From contig JAJEKV010000072.1 in NCBI GenBank assembly GCA_021234155.1, forward strand, positions 5,433,620 to 5,497,619: a stretch of DNA of 64,000 nt, in the 5' to 3' direction. The DNA comes from Isoetes taiwanensis. Taxonomy: Eukaryota > Streptophyta > Lycopodiopsida > Isoetales > Isoetaceae. The position numbers were made by a program, and so were the translations under genes. Positions 34,692 to 46,200 of this stretch are shown here, piece after piece; position 1 is the first letter of the stretch; each line of letters opens with the position of its first letter. The notes beneath the pieces were generated by a model. The model saw only the letters and a list, made by a program, of their open reading frames with translations, searched no databases and was not told the DNA's origin.

Positions 34692-36035
34692 CTAATGGAG
34701 TATCTCAACATTACAATCCTGCAATTTAAAAGTTTTTAACATATTAGTAATATGTGTTTGTTGACTTAAGAGTAAAGTCTTGTTTGTCCTGTCCCCTGCG
34801 ACTTCAATTCCAAGAAACCTCTTCAGTTCTCCTAAATCACTCATTTGAAATCTTTTACTCAAAATATTCTTACAATGCAAAAGAATATTCTTGCCTTTCG
34901 CTACCATAATATTATCATCTACATATAGGGCAATCACACACCATTCATCTCCACTTCTAAATCTATATAGATTCCCATCACACAAAAACTTCTCAAATCC
35001 CTGTTCAAGCAAATAGCCATCCATACATTTGTACCATTCTCTAGGAGCCTGTTTTAACCCATACACAGCTCGATTCAACTTCCAAACTTTACCTTCAATT
35101 TTGTCAAATCCTGGAGCTGGTTTTAGATAGATTTCTTCTTCCAATTTAGCATTTAAAAATGATGTACTGACATCCATATGATGAATCTCTAAGTCTTCAG
35201 AATTTGCAATAGCTAACAACATTCGAAGACTATTAATCTTTACTAATGGAGAAAATGTTTCATCAAAGTCTTGACCTTGCTTTTGAGTGAATCCTTGAGC
35301 AACAAGTCTAGCTTTGTATTTTCTGGATTTCCCATCAGCTCCAAGTTTAATTCTGTATATCCATTTGCTTCCTACAACATTTTTACTTTCAGGTCTGTCC
35401 ACAAGTATATAAGTATTAGTTCTATGAAATGAGTTCATCTCATCTTCCATAGCTTTCCTCCAGTCATCTTTATTTTTTCCACTTATAGCCTCATTATAAC
35501 TTTTTGGAGCCTCTTCATTTTCTAGCACTAGAATATCAAATACTGTGTTTATTTCCCCCTCATTTTCCAACAATCTTTTACTTCTGCCATGAACATCCCT
35601 TCCAAATAATGCAATATCCTTATTTTCATCCTGTAGCATCTGTGCTTCAGTTCTTCTTTTCCTTTTTGGTTTTTCCACTATTTCTTCATGTATATGTTGA
35701 GTATCTTCTGCAGGTTTTTCAGTCCCATTTGCAGGTTCTTCTACTTGTTCTACCTCATCATCATCATCACTAAAGTCTGCAACTTTAGTCTGACCATCTA
35801 CACTAGTATTTCCTTCAAGTTTAATTGACTCTTCATGCAGACTATTAGTTTCCTTTTGATTATTCATAGCTTCCTTGCCATCTGCTGTATTTACTTTAGG
35901 AATAGTTCTCAAAACTTTCAAAAATACCACATCTCTGCTAATAATTATTTTCCTTTGAGCCGGATTGTATAATCTATATCCCTTTGAATTTTCATCATAG
36001 CCTACCGGATAAATGTATATAAGATCGATCATCAA
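34692..36035 (-). pseudogene. pol: Copia integrase C-terminus and reverse transcriptase
   Basis: 447 codons. The integrase tail (GYDENSKGYRLYNP, the GKGYR-type motif) comes first, then an acidic linker (about 60-130). The RT follows with SKWIYRIK, HHMDVSTSFLNAKLEEEIYL (motif A region), AVYGLKQAPREWY, and ALYVDDNIMV with YVDD at the active site (about residue 385). It ends KTFKLQDCNVE, where the frame shifts before RNase H. Confidence 0.9.
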
Positions 36036-36112
36036 GCTTTTTCCTTAATTCTTCCGAACCCTGTGCAAAAGCCAAACAACCATAAGTTCTAAATTTTTCA
36101 AAAGATGGTGCC

Positions 36113-37060
36113 TTACCCCGACCATAGCATTTCAGGTATGGCTCCATTTATGCTCATTGAAGGCAACCTGTTTTGAATAAACACTGCAGTTTTTAGTGCC
36201 TCATCCCATAAAAAATTTGGCAATCCTGAATACTTCAACATAGATCTGACTGCATTTAATAAGGTTCTATTTTTTCTTTCTGCCACTCCATTCTCACGTG
36301 GAGAATACCGACATGTAAGTTGTCTTTTAATACCTTTGGATGCACGTAACCATTTAAATTCATCTGACAGATATTCACCACCTCTGTCAGATCTGATACA
36401 TTTGATCTTTGCTCCAGTTTCCAACTCTACATCAGCAACAAAAATTTTAAAAGCATCTAGAGCTTGATCTTTTGATTTCAATAAATAGCAATTAGCTCTT
36501 CTAAACAAATCATCAATAAAAGTCATAAAATACTTGTAACCAGATATACTAGTTACATTTATAGGCCCACACAAATCTGTGTGAATTAACTCCAAAATTC
36601 TTTTTGACCTGTGTTTTGACTTCTGAAAGATTTGTCTAGTCTGCTTTCCAAGCATACAACCAGGACAAATTTTCTCTTCCTTATTTGAAGTCATGGTGAT
36701 CAACCCTCTCTTTTCCAGAGCATCAAGATTCTTGAAATTTGTATGTCCAAGCCTAGTATGCCAAACTTGTTTGGAAGTACATTCAATGGAATTTAGACAT
36801 GGAACATGACTGTATGGAAAACCAAACAAGTTACCAACACGTCTGCCAACGAACTTGATTTCATTATCATGAAAAATAGTACATTCCAGTTTTTCAAATA
36901 CAACTTTGTAACCAAGATCAACAAGTTGACTTACTGAAATCAAATTTCTTACTAGTCCAGGAACACACAACACATCTTTGAGTTTAACAGGTTTCCCTTG
37001 TAAATCAAAGATTTCTAAAACACCAACATCCTTAATCTGCTGCACTCCACCATCTCCCAA
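36113..37060 (-). pseudogene. pol: Copia protease end, GAG-pre-integrase and integrase
   Basis: 315 codons. DVLCVPGLVRNLISVSQL closes the protease part. A zinc-binding pre-integrase domain follows (VWHTRLGHTNF ... CPGCMLGKQ). The integrase core has Asp in HTDLCGP, Asp in RSDRGGEY and Glu in SPRENGVAERKN, so the DDE triad is complete. The frame stops at WSG near 36113 and continues after a shift at 36035. It inserts cDNA, making the 5-bp duplication seen here. Confidence 0.88.
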
Positions 37061-37088
37061 CTGTACATGCCCAACTTTCTTTACACAA

Positions 37089-38243
37089 TTAAAAGCGATT
37101 TGGCTTGAAGACTACACTTTTTTCTGCTCCTGAATCTATCACACAAAAATTGTCATCCAAGGATTTTGAAGCAAGAACATTATTTGAGACATGATTACAC
37201 GTTACCTCAAAAATTTCATCTCCACTGCTAGCTTCTTCAATACTTTCCTCTTTTACCAGATTCATACTTGGTTGAAACCTCCCTCTCCCCCTGCCTCCAG
37301 TTCTGGCACGACCTCTCCCTCTTCCAGATGAAGATTTAGGACTTGGACATTCTGAAGCCAAATGTCCTTTACCATCACAGTTAAAACACTTGAACACCTT
37401 GCCCTCAAAAGTACAATTTGCTTTTAAATGACCATACCTCTTACATTTAAAACATGGCCCTATTTTATCTTTGCTGATTTCTGAAGTACTTACACCCTTT
37501 TTAAACTTCCCACTGAATAGTACTTCTGGTGATTGCTCTTCATCATCAAAACCCCTTCGAGTCTGTTCAAACTCTGTTTGAATCATTTTTACAGCATGCT
37601 CTTTGCTAGTAGCCACATTCCTAATTAGTGTAGCTAAATGAGAATTATGAGAAACTGACTTGGCTAAGTACAGAATTTGATTTTGATCATTCACAATAGA
37701 TCCTGCACCTTCTAAGTCTGCAATTATGGACTCAAATTTCTCCATAAACTCAGTTATATTGTCTTTTTCAAACAACTTAAGTCTTCTAAGTTGTTTTTCC
37801 AAAACATCTATCTGGGACGAACTCTTGATTTCAAAATGTTTAATCATATATTCCCACATCTCCTTTGGCTGTTTACCTCTCAATTTTAATTTCAAAGCAG
37901 TTCCTACCTTGCTCATAATAATGGCTTGGGCCTCCATTATTTTAGTGGCATCAGTTTGAATTGCAGAGCTACCTCCACCAACAACAGATCCACCACCCGA
38001 GCTTTCACCACCCGAACTTGCACTTGCACTCTCAGTGGGACCACCTCCTGGATTAGTACCTGCAGTACCAGATCTAGCAGGGGATGCAGAAGTAGCCATG
38101 GCAAATGTACTGCCATCAATTAAGCCCCAAAGATTTTCAAACTTTAAAACAGATTCAATTCCTTCTTTCCAAATTTGAAAACCAGTGTCACCTTTAAACA
38201 CTTCAACAGTTGCTAGCAAATTGGCACCGAATCTGGTTGACAT
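37089..38243 (-). CDS. gag: Copia Gag and protease start
   Basis: 384 codons from ATG 15 bp after the PBS. The N-terminus (FKGDTGFQIWKEGIESVL) and residues ~125-230 are the UBN2/DUF4219-type copia Gag. A Gly/Ser-rich linker lies at ~50-95. Two CCHC zinc knuckles, CFKCKRYGHLKANC and CFNCDGKGHLASEC, lie at about 268-300. An Arg/Gly-rich basic tract follows. FCVIDSGAEKSVV near the end is the protease active site (DSGA). It ends early at 37089, where the frame shifts into the next piece. It would form the particle and bind genomic RNA. Confidence 0.9.
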   Translation of the reverse strand: MSTRFGANLLATVEVFKGDTGFQIWKEGIESVLKFENLWGLIDGSTFAMATSASPARSGTAGTNPGGGPTESASASSGGESSGGGSVVGGGSSAIQTDATKIMEAQAIIMSKVGTALKLKLRGKQPKEMWEYMIKHFEIKSSSQIDVLEKQLRRLKLFEKDNITEFMEKFESIIADLEGAGSIVNDQNQILYLAKSVSHNSHLATLIRNVATSKEHAVKMIQTEFEQTRRGFDDEEQSPEVLFSGKFKKGVSTSEISKDKIGPCFKCKRYGHLKANCTFEGKVFKCFNCDGKGHLASECPSPKSSSGRGRGRARTGGRGRGRFQPSMNLVKEESIEEASSGDEIFEVTCNHVSNNVLASKSLDDNFCVIDSGAEKSVVFKPNRF

Positions 38244-38257
38244 CCTGAGTCACCTTA

Positions 38258-38269
38258 GCTCTGATACCA
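38258..38269 (-). promoter_or_regulatory. Copia primer-binding site (initiator-Met tRNA)
   Basis: TGGTATCAGAGC on the minus strand, one base after the 5' LTR. It is the exact 12-nt complement of the plant initiator-Met tRNA 3' end used by most plant copia elements. Confidence 0.95.
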
Positions 38270-38270
38270 C

Positions 38271-38903
38271 TGTAGAAATTGTTCCAGAAATAGTCAGTAT
38301 AACAATAGCTTTATTCACCAAATTTGCTAGACAACTTTATAAACAAGGCTTATAAAAGCTTAGATTCATGGAGCCAAAATATGGTCACTCATCCATAAAC
38401 CTTTTACAAAAAACTACAACTCTCAAGGCCAAATTTCGAATCTCGACTGTAAGCCCTCCCTGCCTATCCATTCCTCCAAAGATTTATCTCCATATTTACC
38501 TTCCAATTCGGGTGCATCCACTTGTCAAATTGTGCATCCCCTTCATATAGAAAGTTCTCCAACTTGCCTAAAAATCAGGAGTAGATAGACTTGCCTTCCT
38601 TAAAATTCGGCCCTAGTTGACTTTGACTTTGACTGGTCAACACAAACCCTAAGTGGCGGGCAGGGGGTGTCTGTGTGTTTCTAGCGAGCCCAGCAACACC
38701 CGGGTAGGGGGTGCCCGCCACTTTGACTTTGACCCGCCACCTTTGACTTTGACTTTGACCTACTGCCACTGCTTCTCATAGGTCTTTCCAAAGCTTTGTA
38801 TAACATGACACCATTTAACATGCCACTGCTCTAATCTACTGCCACTGCTTCTCATAGATTAGAATAGAATATCACTCACAATTATTACATGACAACTACA
38901 ACA
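38271..38903 (-). repeat. Copia 5' LTR
   Basis: 633 bp partner of 33308-33932, with a few substitutions and indels (the largest differences near 38420-38490). It is followed on the minus strand by the primer site. Promoter and polyadenylation signals were not identified individually. Confidence 0.92.
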
Positions 38904-39411
38904 TTCCCCCTTCATGTAATAAGCAGATTCTGATTATACTGGATTATTGTTCTTAACTTGAGAAACCTGCTGGCTGTAAGTGCCTTGGTGAGAATATCAG
39001 CTAATTGTCCATCCGTTGCAACATATATCATTTGTAGCATGTTTTTCTTCACCATGTCTCTAAGAAAGTGGACTTCCATTTCAATGTGCTTTGTTCTTTC
39101 GTGAAGAACAGGGTTTTTTGACATAGCTATACAACTGGTATTGTCACAGTAAATAGCAGTAGGATTATTCTGTGGAGTTTCCAATTCTGCTAAGAGTCTT
39201 CTTTCCCAAATCAACTCCTTTGCTACTAAGCGGTCTGATCAGATTCACCTACGCGCTTGGATGCTGCTATGCTAGATCGCTTTTGCACTTCCGTGCTGAG
39301 GTGCCCCACCCAACATGACTAAATAACCCGAAGTGGATTTTCTTTGATCTAAATCTCCTCCCCAGTCTGAATCACAATATGCTTTCAGTTCAAGTTTAGC
39401 TGGATTGTACA
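38904..39411 (-). pseudogene. Extra RNase H / pol 3' fragment upstream of the 5' LTR
   Basis: 508 bp matching 33933-34440: the last part of pol plus the PPT, placed ahead of the 5' LTR in element orientation. Its outer end TGTACAATCC is where the match stops and where the TGAAT duplication starts. Expected structure would have the LTR at this end. Confidence 0.88.
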
Positions 39412-40302
39412 TGAATTGGTCGAAGTGCTCGGCACTGTGGCCGGCAGCTGAGCCCATGCCGGTGGTGGTGTCCCAATTCCCATGGCGAACGCAGCCGCAG
39501 GGCACGTGCTCTAGGCTTTTGGGTATTCCGTTCGGCATTGACATCTCAGCGTCAGTGGTGTGGGAGGATATTCTAGTAGGATTGCGTCGGCATCTCAATT
39601 GGTGGAAAGGGGGGAAGCTGTCCATGGTCGGCGTGGTCACAAAGGGCTTAAGTCCGGCCCTATGCTCGACTCATATTTATATGGCCTCTATCATCCTGGC
39701 GCCTGAAAGCAAGGTGCAGGAAATCTCTTCTATGGTTCGTAACTTCATATGGGGAGGCAATGAGGAAGGGGCAGTAGTGAAGATGGCCTGGTGGAAGTGC
39801 GTCCGCCCCAAGGCTGCGGGTGGACTCGGCTTCTTTGGTCTTTCGCTGCATGGCAAGGTCCTCTTGTCTAAGTTCATTTTTGCCACTCTTGAGAATGCGC
39901 TCGAGTCCCCAGGCATGGTCTTGCTTTATTAGTCGCTGTCTCACTCCATAGTTTTCCACAAGCCTTCTGTGTCCGCGCGGCTCCATTGTGGATATCAGGC
40001 CCTATGCTCATGCCTCTCCGTTTCTGAAGGGGCTCCTGCGAGCCTGGGAGCAGGTCCGTCCATTGTTTGCAATTGACGCCACCAGCTGCATTCAATTGGA
40101 GGCATCGCCGTGGTGGATCCCGCTTGGACCACGCTTTTGTGGGTTCCGGCACCTCCGTTGATCCTCGAAGTTCAGCCAAGCAGATGGGCGCAGTGTGGGG
40201 GGTTTGACGGCGGACTGGGTATATGGATGGGCACCGGCACCACGCAAAATGCTTACGCCACATATTTCGGCTTCAAGAATGGGATTGTACTATCTGGGCG
40301 CG
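39412..40302 (+). pseudogene. LINE C, continuation after the copia insert (RT thumb and C-terminal part)
   Basis: It resumes with NWSKCSALW and runs through LLGIPFG, the usual thumb (LSMVGVVTKGLSPALCSTHIYM) and FIWGGNEEGAVVKMAWWKCVRPKAAGGLG, typical of plant L1 RT C-terminal regions. The frame stops at 39932, and later pieces are shifted. It is broken again at 40302 by the LARD-like element. Confidence 0.85.
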
Positions 40303-41877
40303 TGTGACGTTCCAGCATAACATACGGTATAAATACGTATATTATACTGACACGTCACTAGTACATATCGACTCAGACGACATGTACACGGGCGATCAGA
40401 AGGGTAGTACCCTAGGGTAATGACATTGTGAACCATTATATTGCACATGTTAAAGCAACATGTGAATATAATCCCTTTTGACACGTGGCAATGACCCATT
40501 GACCAAAAGGGACTAGCCCTAAATTGTGTGGGGATAAAGGGGCATAAACCCTAAAAGGGAAACCCTTTTCGTTCTCAGCCCCGAGTCTCGGATTGGAGCA
40601 AAGCAGGGATGCATTTCCGCTGAATCGGGGAGCATAGAAGTCGGATCTCCCAGTTGTAACTCGATCCAAGATCGCAGACCGAGATCGCCAAAGATGGACG
40701 CTTTTAGAGGAGGGGAGCCAGCCAAGATGCGGGTGGGTGGTTGATTCAATAGGTAGATCCGAAGTTATCGCCTCTTTCAAGAGGTTTAGCATCCATTCTT
40801 AGCTATAGGCGACCCCTACAGCCTAAGAATGATAGACACTAACAAAGGAACCTAACCATGTATGATTAGGTAGATTAGAATAGATGTATTCTATTATTTT
40901 CAGTTCTGTTGTGATGATGTTTTGACATTCTATGCGCCACTCTTGTGTATTGGGAAGGGGGGTAGAGACCCAGAGCCCAAGTAGTTGTATGATCCTAGTT
41001 TTAGCCCATTAATTCCCAATTAATGCGGCTCGTGCATAAGAGCCCTTTGGGCCGTGGGTGGCGGAGCTAGACCGGCTGACAAGGGAGGGCATGTCTAATC
41101 ACGGTTGATCCCACTGGCGCGTAACGACGGCCGGGAACGGCTGTGAGCTAGGCCTAATGGCTTGTCACTGCGTGCAGGCAAGGCATGGGCTCGACACTCG
41201 TGGGGTGATGCGTCACCTTCCAGTGAGTTGAAGTCGAATACGAGCAGTGGCTCTCTAGCTCGCCTGTGATTGGCATGAACCTTCTGGAAGGGAGTGATCC
41301 CCTCCTGCCTCATCGGGGCTAGGGAGATGCAACCCAGTAGTAGTAGCCCCTCTGGCTATTCACCCGCGCAGCTCTACGGTCGGGCTCCAATACTTTTCAG
41401 CCTATCCGGCAAAGTATGCATAGGAGGGGCGGATGGAGTGGACTACCCAACCACCATGTTCCTATGTCACCAAATCCATTTGCCATGAATTCGGCCTCGC
41501 ATTGCTATCCGGAGACCCCGTGCCGCCGGGCCTATCCCCATGAGTCTGAGCCTGGGTAGGATTTCCCTATGTTATGTTGAAGTACTGATGTGTTGTTGCA
41601 GCTACTGTGATATGGTGGACCACCCTTCGAGGTGGGTATGTATTTATTGATTGATGTCATGTGCTCATGTTTTGTTTACGCTTCGCAGCTAGGTGGGTCG
41701 ATCCCCGAGGGAGACGGGATGAATGACACGCCCATTCTTCCCCGCGGGTTCTTGGCCACCATCGTGAACCCGATGTTAGGTGGACGGCCTCACATCGTGG
41801 CAGCGAATCTTTGGTTTGAGGGATGATCTCCGGTTTGTATACGATCGGGGCATCGTGATATGAGCCGGGCTGTCACA
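40303..41877 (+). repeat. LARD-like 5' LTR
   Basis: 1575 bp, begins TGTGACGTTCC and ends GTCACA. It aligns with 62251-63816 throughout. AT-rich parts such as ACCTAACCATGTATGATTAG are identical, while GC-rich parts differ by short indels. Small open frames inside are not coding. Confidence 0.9.
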
Positions 41878-41878
41878 A

Positions 41879-41890
41879 TGGTATCGAGCT
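41879..41890 (+). promoter_or_regulatory. Primer-binding site (initiator-Met type, one base short)
   Basis: TGGTATCGAGCT begins one base after the LTR. It matches TGGTATCAGAGC except for a missing A after TGGTATC. Confidence 0.85.
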
Positions 41891-42130
41891 CGATCTTGGC
41901 ATCACCTGTGATCGAGCAATCGACCGAAAACCCTATAGGAACTAACTAATCTAGACATTCAGTCTTGGAGATAAAAGCCCAAGCACGAACCTCGAGTAGC
42001 GGGAAAATTTTTCTTCCCGGGGTAGAGTTAGTAATTATCCAGGATTAGGGTATTAGTGAACATAATTAAGATAAAGTACATCGAAGAAGAGTTACCTAAG
42101 AAAGTCTAGCAAAATTCAGAGACCTTTTTC

Positions 42131-43240
42131 GGCCAACACCTCCAAGAGTGCGCCAGAGCATAGTTAGGTCCCAACCTAACACCCTCCTCGCGCACTCTTA
42201 GAGTAGTCACCCCATATGAACCCTAGAACTTGGCCTTAGGAACTCCAAATGGTAAAATAAAAAGATGAAATCCCAATCAAAAAAAGCTCAAATAGCTAGA
42301 ATTATATGTTAAAACATCGAAAAACATTATACAAGTCACTTTTGGAACAATGCCTCCAAGAGTGCTTGAGTATAGTTAGGCCCCACCTAACCCCTCCTCA
42401 AGACTCTTAGAGTCATCCCTAAAAGTGACCTCAAAATTGATCATAACTTACTCAAATGGTAAAGGTAATAATAGAATCTTGTTTAGAATGATTAAATTAG
42501 TGGGAAACGCATGTTAAATTGTGTAAATTGGATAAGTTTAGAGCTGAAAAGGGACAACACCTCTAAGGGTGCGCCCGGAGGCATAGTTAGGTTCTGACCT
42601 AACACCCTCCCTCAGCAAGATGCTTAGAGGGGTTCGAGAAAATAGTTGAAGAAGACCTAGCTTCGATTCGAGATATGGAGGATTTCATCAACAAACCAAA
42701 GAAATTAAGCAAGGCGAGATGGAGGTCGTGCAACACTTGAAGACTCATTGGCGTGCACGCCCACATAAAAGACAATCGAAAAGACATGAGACTGGCGAAG
42801 TACATCAAGAGGATAGATAAATAGAACACAAGCTGCTTTTTGTAACTAACAGGTTTATATGTGATGTATGAAAATTTCGAATAATAAAGATATATAGTCG
42901 TTTAAAAATGTGTATTTATTAGGTACAGTATTAGATCTGGAGCAAATGCGATATTTTGACCAACGACTCTAAGAGTGCGCCAGAGCATAGTTAGGTCCCA
43001 ACCTAACCCCCTCCTCGCGCACTCTTAGAGTCATCCATCCAACTGGGGCCTTGATTAGCCCTACTTGCTCCAAACGTAGTAATAAACAAAGAAACTTGCA
43101 TTTAGGAAGAAAACTAATAGGAATTTACCCCTCCCAGCGGATTCTTGGCATCCATTAGACAGAGATAGGCCAACGACTCCAAGAGTGCCCGGAGGCCACT
43201 TAGGTCCCAACCTAACACCCCCTCGACTCTTTAGAGGCGT
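42131..43240 (+). repeat. Five ~70-nt hairpins at ~208-nt spacing in the element leader
   Basis: Stem-loops start near 42141, 42352, 42560, 42965 and 43175, with spacings of 211, 208, 405 and 210. The fourth has a perfect 16-bp outer stem (GACTCTAAGAGTGCGC at 42965-42980 with its complement at 43017-43032) and a perfect 7-bp inner stem GTTAGGT/ACCTAAC around CCCA. Others keep the stems while loops and bases change. The second replaces GCGC/GCGC by CTTGAG/CTCAAG, a paired change. One member is missing near 42765. They lie about 250-1300 nt after the primer site, where packaging or dimerisation signals are expected. Confidence 0.85.
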
Positions 43241-46200
43241 CCCCATTTTTCAAACCCCATAACTTGAGCTACAGAGTTCCAAATCGCTTGAAATTTGTTG
43301 CAATAGGACCGTTAGACAGCCTAGAATCCATTTATGACCTCAAATTAGGCTAGAAATGTCAAACCCCAGCTCAAAATGACCAAAATTGCTCAAACCCTTG
43401 AATTGTTTTTCCAAACTGTGGTTTGTTTGTAAATAGAAGCATACCCCATTAGTACCTCACAAGTATTGCTCTCGGCCCAAAGCTGATGCCTTACTCCAAG
43501 GTAGAAGTGCCCAAGAACACCCCTTTGTTATAGTCATCTAAACCTCAGCATAGCAACCGAAGTCCAACTGTTGGTACATCACCTCTGCTCATGCCAAAAG
43601 CATAAACATTGACCTAATTTTGTGTCCTTCTAATAGAGTTTGACCTATACAGCCGCCACATTCACACTCCCTATTGCCAGGATACCTAGAAAGGAGCTAG
43701 AGTCTAGAGCTGCCCAAGTCACTCCGTGTGTAGAGACTGGACTCCCCCAAACCAACTTTGATAGGACCTTAGAGTATGCCTCAAACATCATGGAGGTTTG
43801 AAAAACAACCCTCACGTCATACCATACCACACGTCCTAATGTCCATAGACTTGGAGATTATAGACATGTCTCCAGTAATGCTGCTCGAGCCATCTTGCTT
43901 GCTTATAGAGCCCAAAATATTGTAGGAGAGCCCTTCAAGTGGACCCTTAGACTCTAGAATATACGAGCGTTGCTTTCGAGGTACAGGGCCAGAGCCACAG
44001 AAGAGCTAGAGGCGCAACTTCTTGAAGACATCAAGGTCCCAGCCGATGTACAGACAGATAAGGAGAGGAGACCGAAAAGGCAGACCCAAGAGAGGGAAGC
44101 ACAACGACAAACACCTCAAACGACAAACGAGTAGAACAGGACACCACCGGCTTATCATCAATCTTCATCAAATGGGAAGAATATTCGGTAACCAACGGCA
44201 TCAAGAATCTTCTAGATGTCAACCTCCCGGCTACCACGTCCACAAGCTCACATCAGAAAGAGGATCTCGACGCCTTCACCAGCTTCGGCATTTATGAGTT
44301 TCAAATGGAAGAATGCAAGGCAGCAAAATACGGTCGCGAGGAAGACGTTAGACGACAATGCCACATTAGCATCACGAAGCTAGGGCCGAGGGCATAATCT
44401 TCCGTCGAGGAGAGAAGTCATGGCGACACAGAGCCGTATAGAAACCGGAGGGAAGACAACCCACGACCTTGGCAGTCCGCCAGCTCAAGCGAATGTCATG
44501 CAACGCCAACAAAAAGGAGCAACCAAGCTAGGCAACCACAAAGCACCTAAGGTCGACCGGACGAGCTTCCAGCCCCTTGCACCAAATAGGAGAACTTTCA
44601 TCGGTTCCAAAAAGATAGGAGACCATGAGGGGAGGAGACGATATCGGGGAACATCTCCGACTTGAAGGCCTATATCACATTAGGGGGCAAGATCAAGGAG
44701 GAGAATATTCTGCTCAAACAAGAATTCGGACCCGAAACACCTAGAAAGCAAGGAAGGACGACTTTACTACGTCAGCCAAGGAGTGCGAGACTCGAATGGA
44801 TAGGATCCAAGGGACGGAGGAGACGACCTAGCCAGCAGGTACAAATCATGCAAAGGCAACCAGAAGAAGCTAATGTAGGTGCAATGGAGATGACCACACT
44901 TCCAAGCATAGGAGAGGCACCTCGGAATGAAGCAAAGCCCAATCAACAGGGGCGCACTCATAAATTCAACCTACGGAGGAATGACAATGCCTGCCTATCG
45001 ACCACGATCTCAGAGCTTCGAAGACATTCAAGAACGCCCGACTGCAACAGCCAGGTGATCAACCGAGCAATGGCACCGCACATCGGCAACCTTGCAACGA
45101 CACACTGCATATAGGGACGTTGAGCGGTCACCGCATTCCTTACGACAGACATGCATATTAAGGAGGACCATCTTTTTCAAGGGACCACATCGACGAACAC
45201 TCTTCGCAACTTGGGGTGACGAGCTCGGATCAGACATGAAGCTCAACAATAATAGCAAAGATCTCAAGGAATCCCTGAGTCAACCGAACGAAGAGGACGC
45301 AAAGAAAACCGGCGGATCAAATGCGATAGGAGGAGGGAAAACCCTAAAGGAGTATAAACATTTAAGTAGATCTTCGTAGTTGTTTTAGAAAAGTGGATGA
45401 ATTAAAATCCCAATGTAAATGCGTATATGTCTATTGTATATCTCGTGTGTTCACATATATAGTGGAGAAACACGAGTTTAGAGCCATGTCTACGGATTTA
45501 GCGCTTAGAATCAGGAAGCTCCTTCACTTCGACTACCAAAGGAGGAAGCAAGGAAGCACAACTATAGCCCAAGATCAAAATGGAAGAGCAAGTACGAAGG
45601 AGGAATGACCCGACATCAACGAGCCAACTAAGAAGGCAACATCTCGACAACCATAATTCCACCTTGTGGTAATATAGGGTGATGCGCTATGACACGTGTA
45701 TTAGATGGAGATGCACTTACAAAAGGCAACTGCGACGGGTGATATGCCTTCAACAACTAGGTGATGGCTTCGGCCGTGTACTCCTACCAAGAATTAGAAG
45801 AGAAGAAGCCAATCATATCTCCGACATCCGCACGCCAAACGCCCAAGATAGAAGCATTCGACACCGAACGACAAGAGTATATCTAAGGCGTACTTCTTCA
45901 ACTCAAGGGTCAAGCCGCATTTATATAAGGATCCATCATCCCGACAATATAGCCAGCAGGGGAGGAGAGCCATGAAGCTTTTACTTGACAGAGAGACCGA
46001 CATGCATAGAGGGACAAAGGTCGAACTCGAAAAGCTGGAGAAGTGCTAGCAACCGACTTCTTCCACGAGCTCCCCTAGAGGCAACAGGAGGATCAAAACC
46101 GACGGGCACAATCAAAACCACCGGAGGGTACCTCAAGACAAGAATACGGCATAGCACTGAGAACCAACTAGGTGAGGCAAGGCGAGGCGAGCCGATGACT

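Larger units (their letters stand above)
33308..39411 (-). mobile_element. Ty1/copia retrotransposon with extra pol fragment upstream of its 5' LTR
   Basis: In element orientation (minus) the order is a 508-bp pol 3' fragment (39411-38904), 5' LTR (38903-38271), PBS, gag, protease, integrase, RT, RNase H, PPT, and 3' LTR (33932-33308). The protease-integrase-RT-RNase H order is that of copia. The insert is bounded by TGAAT duplications and by TG and CA ends. However, the TG at its 5' end belongs to pol, not to an LTR. LTRs are about 97% alike. pol has several frame breaks, so it is inactive. Confidence 0.9.

Noticed and set aside
42131..43240. Regularly spaced repeats resembling a CRISPR array
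   Set aside because: Spacing is about 208 nt with hairpin repeats of about 70 nt that differ from copy to copy, inside a plant LTR element; there are no cas genes.
44022..45114. Basic frames as Gag of the LARD-like element
   Set aside because: No zinc knuckle or Gag signature, the frames shift repeatedly, and the bias follows the purine-rich composition.
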